A stretch of DNA of 60,000 nucleotides from Nematostella vectensis (lineage: Eukaryota; Cnidaria; Anthozoa; Actiniaria; Edwardsiidae). The stretch is from assembly GCF_932526225.1 (NCBI RefSeq), contig NC_064036.1, positions 2,420,001-2,480,000 on the forward strand, read 5' to 3'. The translations under genes and the position numbers were made by a program. Positions 12,301-24,300 of this stretch are shown here, piece after piece. The stretch's first letter is position 1. Each line of letters opens with the position of its first letter. The notes under the pieces were generated by a model, which worked only from the letters and a program-made list of their open reading frames with translations, made no database searches and had not been told where the DNA came from.

Positions 12301-15300
12301 AGCCAATTTATTTGCACAAAGCCAACGATTTATATTATACAGATCTGTGTTTACTTTGGTCTCTAAGGATGTCAATGAAGAATCGGCACAAAATAAATTG
12401 GCATCATCAGCAAATAAATGAAAGTCAAATAAGTTGGAGCAGTTATTAAAATCATTAATGTACAGAAGAAAGAGAAGGGGACCAAGTACTGAACCTTGAG
12501 GCACTCCACATGTTATTGGTAGTGGTGCAGATGACACATTACCAATAGAAACAAACTGTTGCCTGTTTGATAAGTAGGAAACAAACCATTCATAAGCTAT
12601 GCCACGGATGCCGTATGAATAAAGTTTTGCTAATAATATTTTATGATCAACAGTATCAAAAGCTTTGCTAAAATCAAGAAATATGCCACAAGAGTATTGA
12701 CCACCCTCAATTGATCTTTGGATTTTATCGGTAATAAGCAGAAGAGCATGTTCTGTAGAATGATTGGCTCGAAAGCCAAATTGATTTTTGTACAAAATAT
12801 CGTATTTGTCTAGAAATTTTATGACTCTGTTATACATTAACCTTTCAAGTAACTGATTAAAAATAGATAATAATGATATTGGTCTAAAATTAGAAGTGTC
12901 AAAATGAGAGCCTGATTTGTAAATAGGTATGACACGTGCAATTTTGAAGGCATCAGGTACAATGCCAGAAGAAAAGGACAGATTGTATAATATCTCCAGA
13001 GGCCTTGAAATAATAGAGCTTAGTATTTTAAGAACTGTAATTGGAAGGCTAGAAGAACCACAAGCTTTACCTGATTTAATTCCTAAGATTATACTTCTAA
13101 TTTCCTCTGTAGATGTGGGAGCTAGAAGAAAGCTGTTAGAATTAGCTGTTGGAAGAAATTCTGAAAATAAAGTGTTTACTTTTGGAATATTGTTGCTGAT
13201 ATTTCTGCCAACATTAGCAAAGAAGTAATTGAACTCATTTGCTATCTCATTTACATTGGTAAAAACCTTATTAGAAGATACAATTTTTGAAGGTGTGAAA
13301 TGAGCCTTAGGCTTTAGCACGACAATTTCTTTTATCCCTTTCCAGATATTTTTTATGTTAGATTTGTTAAAATTAAAGTACTTTTCATAGTATTTTCTCT
13401 TACTTATTGCAATTAAATGGTTCAATTTATTTCTATAGATTTTGTATTTTTCAAAATGATATTGATTTCTAGATTTAATAAACTTCCTATAGAGCCTGTT
13501 CTTATAATTAATCGAAGTTCTGATGCCCTTGGATATCCAAGGTTTTGCTTTGAATTTAATTTCTTTTCTAGAAAGTTTTTTCATTGGAACATGGGAATTA
13601 ATTATTTCATTAGACTTAGCAAGAAAACAGGAAAAAATATCGTTAACATTATCCATACCATAAAACTGTAAAGACCAATCAATTTGGCTAAAATCATTAA
13701 TTAAAGCTTCCTGATCCAACCTAGAATAGTCCCTTTGGTAGAAGTCATTTTTTGAGACATTGATATTAATTGAATCTATTGTCAGAAAATTGGGAAGATG
13801 ATCTGTTAAGGGATAAACAATATTGCCACTACAAGTTTTATGTTCGAGCGAGTTAAAAAATATATTGTCTATGAGCGTGGCCGAATGATCAGTTATTCTA
13901 GTAGGTTGCAAGATATGTGGCTGAAAAGAATATGAAAATAAAGTATTAAGAAATTCCCCTGTTTGTTGGTGGGAGTCTGAATTTAATAAATTCAAATTTA
14001 TGTCACCTGAAAAAAGGCAGAGCTTTCCCTCCTTACTGATTTTGTCCATGGTTTTATAGAAATGTTCTAAAAAGGGGTCAAGAGAACTATTTGGATGGCG
14101 GTAAATAACTCCACATAATATGTTTTTGCTACCCTTATTATTTTGTATTTCAACCCATAAAGATTCTTGTTGATCATTTGAAATGGATAAGTCCTCCCTC
14201 AAAATGAAATTAAAAGAAACAGCTATAAATAAACCTACTCCCCCAACTGAAAATTTAGTCGGTTTCGATATATAAGTAAAACCTGGGAGAGAACAATTAG
14301 CAATATGCTCTCTACAGTCAGAATGCCAGGTTTCAGATAGAGCAATTAACTTAAAAGGATGATTTAAAGTAGAAAGCATATCTTGTAATTTATCAAAGTT
14401 TTTTGAAATACTTCTTATATTACAATGAAGAAGTGAGAGCGATTTGTCTGATAAATTTGAAAGCTCATAAGACGAGTGAAATTCATGGGGGGAGTAGTAT
14501 TTTGAATTAATCTGACTAGGAATATTAATATCTAAATCAAAGTCACTTAAATTCGGAAAATTCAAACTAGAAACTATGTCTAGATGAGGAAGATTTTCAA
14601 GGCGAACGCGATCAATGAATGGGGAGCAGTGGCACAATGTATTGGAATTAAAGACTAGATCCAATAGATCATTGTTGTTTAAATTGTGAAAGGGAAAGAC
14701 TTCAGAATAGCAGGGATGACAGAGCCATAAATCGTTGTCCAAATCTGTCCAATTTGCCTCGCATGCCGCAGCACCGTTGCGAATGACACGGCGCCAACCT
14801 TGACGGTTTTGTGCCAGAAGCTCCCATGAGGTGTGATCGATGTTGAATGCTTTCAGCGAGAGTTTTAGGGTGTCTTTAAATCTCTTCTTCTGGCCACCTT
14901 TGCAGCGTTTTCCGTGCTGAAGCTCACCAAACAGAAGTTTCTTAGGAAGCCGTTCATCAGGCATACGAGCTACGTGCCCCGCCCAGCGGAGCTGAGACTG
15001 TTTCAGGATGGTGTGAATGCTGGGCAGACCTGCACGTGCAAGGACCTCAGTATCCGGGATCTTTTCTTGCCAGCGAACATTGAGAATTTTCCTCAGACAG
15101 GTAGTATGGAAATGGTTAAGCTTCATCGCATGGCGCTTGTAGATAGTCCAGGTTTCAGACCCGTAAAGTAGCGTAGGCAGCACAACGGGACGATACACTT
15201 TGATCTTTGTATCTGTTCTTATCCCTCTCCTTTTCCAAACGTTCTTACGAAGCCTTCCAAATGCGGCGCTTGCTATGGCGAGTCTGTTGGTAACTTCGTC

Positions 15301-18300
15301 ATCGAGGACAACGTTTCTGGAGAGAGTACTGCCAAGGTAGGTAAATTTGTCAACAGCATTGAGTTTTTGACCATTGATGATGATGTTAGGTTCAGTGTAG
15401 GGCTTTCCAGGCGCTGGCTGATGCATAGCCTCCGTCTTTTTGGTGTTTATTTTGAGGCCGAAGTTGTTACAGGCACTAGAAAACAGATCTACGCTGTGTT
15501 GCAGGTCTGCTTGAGAGGTAGCATTGAGGGCACAATCGTCAGCGAATAAGAGGTCGTTTATAGTATCAGCCGAGATCTTGGATTTCGCCTGAAGCCTCCT
15601 GAGATTGAACACAGAGCCATCGAAACGATACTTGATGCCGATGCCTACCTCATCATCTTTAAAAGCGTCAGTCAGCATGGCTGAGAACATCAGACTGAAT
15701 AGAGTAGGGGCAAGGACGCATCCTTGCTTAACTCCGTTTGAGACAGGGAAAGAATGAGAGGTCTCTCCGTTGTCCTGGACGCTCGCAAGCATGCCGTCAT
15801 GTAATTGGCGTACGATGTTTATGAATTTGCTGGGACAGCCAAACTTCGCCATTATTTTCCAGAGGCCCTCTCTACTGACGGTATCAAACGCTTTTGTCAG
15901 GTCGACGTAGGTGGAATACAGGTCGACATTTTGTTCTTGACATTTCTCCTGAAGTTGCCTTGCAGCAAATATCATGTCAGTTGTCCCAAGTCAGTTGCTT
16001 TCTTGGATAGTGGTTGCACGGATACACTCATTGACAAGAAGTTAGCGGAACATCTCACTTTGGAAGGTAAATATGAAGCGTTAGACATCAGTAAGATTAT
16101 GAACAGTGACAGTTTTGTGGAATATCAACAAGTCTCCTTCACTTTGAGTTTTGCGGGCAGTGCAGGGGAGAGCATTGATGTTAGTGAGGTGTATGTTCCA
16201 CCTCATCTAAGACAATCACAGCGGGTACTCCCTGAGGAAATTGATGTCATAAAATACCCTCATCTCTAGGACATACAGTTTCCACCAGTAGATATTAAGC
16301 GTGTATCTATTTTGGTTGGAAATAACATTACCTACGCTCACATTCAGCAAGAAGTTAGAACTCCTGAGGAGTCCAGGAGGCTTTACGAATTTAAATACCC
16401 CTTGGGATGGAGCGTCTGTGGCTCGCGTGATGTGAAAACTACCAGGAAGGCTTCTATTAGCTTGCTTGAAGAGTACGGAGCCACCTCATGAAAGTCTGGT
16501 GTTGGTCCTATATCAGTTGAAGGCAAAAGGGCTGATAAGATAATAATCGACACTACCCGTCTGACACCTGATGGTACCTACGAAGTCTGTCTATTATGGA
16601 GAGATGATGATCCCCGTCTTCCTAACAATAGAGTCATGGCAGAAAGGAGAGCCGAGTTGCTGCACCAAAAACTGACCAAGCCTGGAATCGAAAAGGGGTT
16701 TGCGTGGATGCCCACAGAAGATGAATCGAGAACTGAGAGCCAGACTAACTGGTTTCTTCCGACACACCCGGCTCAAAACCAGATCGTAACTCCACCTGTT
16801 CCGTAATACCTCAGAAATAGGATATGGGGCGTGCGCCTTCTTGCGCACTGAGCACCCTGACTGTGATACCTACTGCGCCTTTGTGACGGGAAGGAAACGA
16901 AACGCGCCTGTTAAATTTACTAGTATCCAAAGGCTCGAGCTGCAGGCAGCCGTGTTGGCTACGCGCCTCGGTAATATTCTGCATCAAGAACTGGATTTGA
17001 CAATCAGTGATACACACTACTGGACGGACAGGCAGATAGTGCTGCACTATTTGGGAAATGTGAGGCGTCCCTTTTCTACCTATGTTTCCAATAGGGTGTC
17101 TGAAATACGCGAGAACACCCTACCTAGTCAGTGACACCATGTGCCCGGCGATAGCAACCCTGCTAATGATGTATCGAGGGGACTTGATTCGTCTACACTC
17201 ACATCTAATCATAGATGGATGTGTGGCGTCTCATGCTTAACCCAATTGTAGTGCCGGCGATGTGCCTGATTCAGACCTAGAGCTGCAGGAGGAAACCAGC
17301 ATGCAAAGTACTGGTGTCCATGTGATAAAGGAAGTAGAGAAGGACCTTCCTACACTTGACGATACGATACCAGCCCCCCTCGGGTATCTTCATTTGAGAA
17401 GTTGATTGGGAGTTGTTCTGATTGGACACAACTCAGACGGAAGGTTGCGTGGTTGCTGCGTTTTGTATGCTTTGTCAAGGACCGTAAGTCTACGCCTACG
17501 GGTCCTCTGTCCATTTATGAATATGACGCGGCCACAGAAGCAATTTACAAGGTCGTTCAAAGGTCAGCGTAAAGTCAAGAGTTCGCAGATCTGAAGAAGA
17601 AAGGCAGTGTGAAGTCATGCAGCAAGATTGCACCACTCAACCCAGTCATCGATGACTGTGTGTATATCCCTACCACCGGGAGTCTTCGGACAGACATGTA
17701 CAAGAAGACATGGAGACAAGTTCAGTTCCTTACTGATGTATTCTAGAACCGATGGCTTAAGGAATATCTACCCCTGTTACAGCCAAGGAGAAAGTGGCGA
17801 ACAGTCAAGCCCAATCTCAAAATCAACGCGCTGGTGCTGCGCGCTAGTCGATAATGCCCAACATCGAGGACAGTGGAACCTAGGGCGTGTTGTTGAGACA
17901 TACCCTGGTCAAGATGGGATGCTTCGAACCGTCATGGTCAAGACGACGGATGGTACCTATGTCCGTCCGATCCAGAAGTTGTTTCTACTAGAGAATGACA
18001 TTTGTTAGATCATAGATAGAACCTTATAATGACAGATTGGGTCTTTCCCAGATCGTCCCAAGGGGTGCGGGATGTTTGGGAGTTTTCCTACATTTTATTA
18101 CTCAACCACGGGATTCCTGTGCGGTCACGTGGTCGCGCGTCTTGCGGCGTGGGCGAGACGACTGTGTCTCATTTGTTGAGTCTTTTATTGGAAAGCTATT
18201 ATTAATCAATTGTAATACCGTTGGAGACCGCATAGAATTGTGAGAAGATGTGAGCTGTTGTTGTTTTACGCTGGTTGTCAAATGCTAAGACTGTTTGTTT

Positions 18301-21300
18301 ACATGATTTACAGTTTTTCATCGAAGCTTATCGCCGCTTTGTCAGTCGTCGTGTGTTTGAATAAAATGTGTGTTCAACGAAAAAGGCGTGCTGGGAAAAT
18401 CTATGCAAAATCCTATACACGCATATAAACATCCCGTATTTCCGGGTATCGTCAAGGTGGACCATGGATACGGCGGACACAGCAGCTCCCTGGTGTAACA
18501 TGGCAATTTTTGCGATTTTGGGATAATAAAATCAAGCAAAACAAGTGAATGAGAATGTGCTTAAATCATCAAAACCGTAACAAGCTGTAACAAAAACCAT
18601 GCGTGGACTAAATTTAGTTCCACAATAATATATAAATACAGTTTAGAATTGTCTAATTCAACCCCTTATGGTACTATAGGTACATAAGAGGACTAAATAG
18701 ACAAGGTGTTTCAATCAAACGGCTAATTTTTCACCAGAAGGCTTTTTGGGTACTCAATTAATTTACCGCGCATCCATTTTACGCTACATTTTATTTTAAC
18801 GTCACTTCGCGAAATTCGCGAAATTAATGTGACGCGAAAATAAAGTGTAATAAGGTAGCTGCTTTATCGAGTATGATGATTGAGTGCGAAAAGCCTTGAG
18901 GACTTCGAGGCACAAACGGTGAAGTGTAAAATGAAAGGATTTGCATAATACACAGCCAATTTGCGTTAAGGATCACTGCAAATGACGGAAACTATCCACG
19001 CTTGGTCTCGATTCAATGTTTTTATCTATCCGTCCTTGTGGTCGATTAGAACATTTTAACAAACATGGCGACATCACAAATCCACAACGCTAAGTAGTCT
19101 AGTACTGAGGGACTTGAACCAGGCATATTTTCTTACCTACTGGCCGTCGACATTTTCGAAAGGCCACAGGTTTATTAATGATAAAAAATATCGAATCTTC
19201 GACTGGGGTGGGGTGTCACGAGCAGCGTACCAGCATAATGCCGTCAAGCCCTTAGCTGCGATGGGAGGTGAAGTCCCAGTTCTTTTCGAAGAGGGGCCCG
19301 ACCCAGAGCTGGCAACACACTGGAGAGAATGGCTTCCGGTTTTCTCGCCGATAACAATCACATTCATCGAGGACGGACTACTCGATGATACTCCTATCGT
19401 CACGACCACAGCAATATAGAGTATCCCCGCAAACAAGCACGCAGTGGACCCGGCCACCATGTACAGGCTGCAGCTAAAGAGTGAGATATCGCATACAAAC
19501 GTCAGCAGCCCGAAGCAGATTAGTCCAAACGAGCCCGTATTCCCGTGTATAGTCAAGGTGGACCATGGATACGCCGGACTGGGCAACTTTCTCGTCCACG
19601 ATAACAAGGAATTGGAAGAAATATTATCAAAGATCGTGGGCAAGTGGAAGCCAGAGTTTGTACTGCAAGAATACATCGAGGGCGTGATTGAGGTACCCAG
19701 CTACACATTCTACCTGTCTAAACGCGGAGAGGTAGTGGCTGGGAACCGCGATAAACGAAATGAATGGAATTCAGGTACACGACCAAGTCTTTGACTGGGA
19801 AGACCAGGAAAGACTGAAAAACAACGTCTACGAGGACTTTGTCATCCCAATCAAGAACCACCTGAAAAAGTTCAGCTATTTCGGGATAGTCGACTTCGAA
19901 GTTATTCACACGAAAAACACTCGATACCTCTGCGATCTAAACACGTGAATCAGTGGTTCCAGCACACATATCTTAATAGCAGCGTACATGTCTGATCTCG
20001 GTCTTCCCAAGCCACGACTTATACAAGGCGACACGTTTCCCTTCTCTGCCAAAGCACTCATCGCAAGGCAAATGCCATCAACAATGAGAAACACGCCGCA
20101 AAAGTTATTGTGACAGCAGCGAGTGATGTAGACGATGGCAGTAGAGCATACGTGAGCGTCTTCGCTAAGTCACATGACGAGTGTAGGGCTCTGCGTGAAG
20201 AATGAAAAATTTAAAGCTGTAATGCTAAGCGTTGGAGAATTCATTAGTTTAACCTGCATGCAGGCGTTTGATGGTGCTTGTCTTTGCGAAAAAGCCTTCA
20301 GCATAGCCCGATGACTATTGAGAACGTTCCAGTACCATCCCAGGCCCGTAGCCAGGGGGATTAGGGAGTTCGAAAGAACCACACCACTAGATTTGATGGT
20401 TATAATTAAGGAACATGTACAAGATTCTAAGTATGAAACTTCCTCAAATCGTCGTATATCCAGTTGACAATACACCCACGACTGATTACTTTAGCAGTTG
20501 CGAGGATAGCTAATTTGAAATCTTTCAAACTTCGAAGTCAAAAACGAGTCGAAATTCTTGTAAGCGGATTGGTGCAGCATAGTTGCGGCCATATGTGGAA
20601 ACAGGCGATTTGCAAGCCATTTGAATGCTTTACTGTATGTCAATGATTTGAATAAAATAAAAATTTCATTCCAACGCTTAATGGAATAACAAATCAACGT
20701 TCTTAACGGTTCATGTTCACAAAAAAAGTCGAAAAATGTTTATCTGCAAAAATGATTTGTTTATGTCATTATCTAGGGTACTTAACACAAATAAAATGGA
20801 TTTGATTGACACGCAAGATGTTGCGAAAGTGTTGGAAATTAGGACCTCGCAACCTTTAGAGGCGCATTACAACGAAAAAAAATGCACTTGATAGCAACAA
20901 ACTTTTAAAATGTTGGTACCCTAGCATTCGTCCGATTCTCGTATAATTTGGCAGACATGTAGAACGATAATCCCCCACGCGTGCGGGTGATAGGATAGGG
21001 ATGAGAGCGCCATGGATTTTGGGTAAGTGGCGAAACCGCGTACCTGAAGACATGTTCATCCAGACCAAGCGCGGGGACTGGGGCGAGGTCTGCGTGACGT
21101 ATGTAAAAGGAATGTACCACTTGTACCTGAAAATACCAAACTCGCGTCACAAAATGAGAATGGCGATGGTACACACGGGCAGCAGGGCACGCTACTTCAA
21201 ATACCCGTAAGGAGATGCGATAGTCACGTTAGCTCCTGGGTCGAGTAAAAAGTGCTTTTGAGTCAGCCTTGCTTTGTTCGAGTCCCCCACGCGGCCGACC

Positions 21301-24300
21301 TTCACCACAGGGAAGCCCATTTGTAAAGTCCACGTATCCATGATTGTCTTGACATCGGTCTTGCTCGTCTGTAGAACAAAGTTCATCACGACATAGCTGT
21401 CAACCCAACTTGGACATAATTTTTTTAAATAATATGTGAAAAACGAGAGAGCCAATGCAGGTGAATACAGAAAATAAAGGAAAATTATTTTAAAAAAAAC
21501 TAGGCTTATGAAGAGCCCAAACATTTTGAGACACCCACCTAATGTGGGTGAGTTGAGAGCAGCGACGAGCAGTTCAATTGTTTAATATATAGACTCAGCA
21601 ACTGCCTAGAACTCCATAAGGTGTATTGTAGATACAGTATGTAGATACATATCAACACGATTCCTTGGGGCTTACAATAAAACCTTCCCCACTACTTCCC
21701 ACAAATCTTTGCGACGCGATGGCGGAGTTTGTTTTTATTCTCTGTTTCACGCACGCGTCGCAAAGAGTTGTTGAAAGTAGTTAGGTGAATGCTAGCACTG
21801 TATTTATGAGCCCTTAGTAACTATATCCAGCGGAAATAGTGGAATTCGAAACATGACTAATTGTAATATCATAATCAAGTATTTCATAAAGATGAGTGAA
21901 CATCCCATTATCAATGTAAGAAACCGTTGGCCTCACCTCGCCAAGCGCTTCCCACAAGTCTTTCGTCTCAGCGTTTTTGAATGCGAATTTCTTAAGGTAG
22001 TGCTAAAACAAAAGAAATACTTTATTATCTATATTTATCACATTCGAAAAACCCTCTGATGCCCAAAGGAACTATTTCCGGGGGCCAAAATGATTGATCT
22101 CAAGATTTTGTATCCCTTCTCCAGCTCTCCCGCGTTGAGCACCAAATATCCCGCTTTTTAGCGATTTTTATCGCTTCCGAAAAATTATTCCATAGAAAAT
22201 CGTCATTTGCCTATTTTCTATTAAAATATTTGAAACAACAATTCCCTTGCGTAGCGCAATTTATCTAACACCCTCGTGAGACGCCTGCAAGGTTAAACCC
22301 ACCCTTCCCCTCCAAAAATGAATATACTCCACCCCTCCCCCCAAAAAAATCTCAAGCCTTGGGATTTTCGGAGATTGACAGGTATGTCATTATTGCGGAG
22401 CGTTGCAATTCAACTAAGGTTTTCCGTACCCGAATGGTAACGGTATACTCATTTGAACTCGAGAATTCGGATAACTTGAATATCCTTTGAAACGAGTCCT
22501 TTCTCTATGGATTTGATGAGGTTTTGATTAAAATTTACTGGGATAACTCTGACACAAGATTCGGATAGCTAGCCATATTATAACACGGTAACTCGGGCTT
22601 CCTTCTCCTTGCTCCCAATTCCTCTCCCCCCCTTTTTTTTCTTTTTTCTTCATAAGTGATGGTGTCTCCATTATTTACTATATCTATTACATAATGATAA
22701 ATACCTGTAGCCCATCAGTGAACAAGTCATCACCCAAGAAACCCGCCAGCATTCTGATGATTGAAGACCCCTAGAAAACCAAGCGAACACTCATACGTGA
22801 GCACGAAACGAGGAAATAGTCTCAATACTGGGCAGTGATAATCGAGTCTATAACTGGAACTGCTCGCCGATTAGAACTGACTAATTAGAGACTAACTTTC
22901 ATCCATTCGTATTCGGATAACTCGGGCGCCCGATAACTTGACTTCTGAGTATATAAATCCGATCAACTGCTATAGTTTGAAGGGTGTTTAACGGTTTTTC
23001 CGATTCTTCTTTCTCCTAGGGTATAAAATTCGACAACGGTTTTTCCGATTCTGCTTCTTGGGTAAAAAATCCCTTCGATCATACCCAATTTGCCATCTCT
23101 TAGGGGTCCGAATTTCTGTTGACCACACCCAAAGTACTATCGCTTAGGGTTAAAATTGATTATTGTTATCGGAGTCCCCCCCGGGAGATCCTGTCAAAGA
23201 TCTGTTTGATCCTGTCAAAGAAATGATTGATCCTGTCAAAGATCTGTTTGATCCTGTCAAAGAAATGCTTGATCCTGTCAAAGATCTGCTTGATCCTGTC
23301 AAAGGAATGCTTGATCCTGTCAAAGGAATGCTTGATCCTGTCAAAGATCTGTTTGATCCAGTCAAAGATATGTTTGTTTTACCTTGCTGTAGGAGATCCT
23401 GTCAAAGATCTGTTTGATTTTCTTGGGATGATCCACTTCCACGGAGATGGGGTGAGAGGTGGCGAGTGAGTCAAGTGGTAGCACAAGTTGAAGGTCTAAC
23501 AGAAGAAACTGGTCTAACTGCAAAATAAGAGATTCTTTAAAACCTTTTAAATTCAAACCAATTCAGTCAGTCTTTCCTTTTTTTATATTCCCTTTCCCCC
23601 TTGCTATTTATATAGGCGCGTATCGAGGGTACAGCAGGCGTGCATACCCCTCCCCTAGCGCTAAAAATCGGTCCATTCATGTTATAAAAAAACGCTAAAC
23701 CAGCAGGCCCGTACCAACCCCCCACAACGGCCGAAAGTCCACTTTCGGTTCTCAATAGACGTGCTATTTGTAGACAAAACTATAAAGCATAAGCGAGATT
23801 ACTCTGGTATGTCATTAATCCATAACTCAGACTTGTAATTGTAGCCAAATCCGACAATAAACGTCCCATGGAGATACTGCAAAGGCAAAAAAAAATCCCT
23901 TTTTGTTCTTGCGTGGATGGTCAGATTGTTATCAGAAAACTCCCTCCCTCCCCCCCTTCACCCCAGAAAAATTAGGTCCACTTTTTCGGATTTCGCACCC
24001 CCCCCCCCCCCCAAGAAAAATCCTGGGTACGGGCCTGCCAGGGATTATTGTTCATGTGTTTCTGGTTTCGCACCCCTACTTGCCCACCTCCCTGGCAAAT
24101 CTTTTCTACTCACATGGATAACTTAGCTACCACAAAAATCGGCGCAGACTCGTTCGGCTTCATACGCGTTCCATTAGTCTGCTTGTCAATATTCTTGAAG
24201 CTTGCATCCTTACATCTACCCTAAACGTGTCATTTATGTATGGATCATACCAGTTAGAGAACCTACCATTTGCCAGTCTGGATGAGTATGGTTGACACCA

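Larger units (their letters stand above)
10615..18419 (+). mobile_element. Degenerate BEL/Pao-type LTR retrotransposon, interrupted by nested LINEs
   Basis: Plus-strand pieces occur in the order expected for BEL/Pao. A gag C-terminal zinc-knuckle region (about 10690-10870) contains [16 protein letters not shown]. The start of the protease region (about 11040-11120) contains [14 protein letters not shown]. The protease active-site region (from about 15990) contains [12 protein letters not shown]. RNase H-like sequence (16840-17130) includes [15 protein letters not shown]. The integrase C-terminus (17820-18008) includes [15 protein letters not shown]. Most of the reverse transcriptase is missing, and stops and frameshifts separate the fragments, so the copy is dead. 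A 4.9-kb block of opposite-strand LINE sequence splits the protease region at about 11121/15977. Confidence 0.85.

Noticed and set aside
15805-16269. Single host aspartic-protease gene
   Set aside because: The DSG protease motif belongs to a broken BEL/Pao element with gag, RNase H and integrase remnants around it; the first part of this frame is antisense LINE.
21001-21210. Plus-strand frame ([15 protein letters not shown]) that looks protein-like
   Set aside because: It is the shadow of aminopeptidase exon 21126-21044 on the minus strand, which encodes [12 protein letters not shown] and fits both flanking phases.
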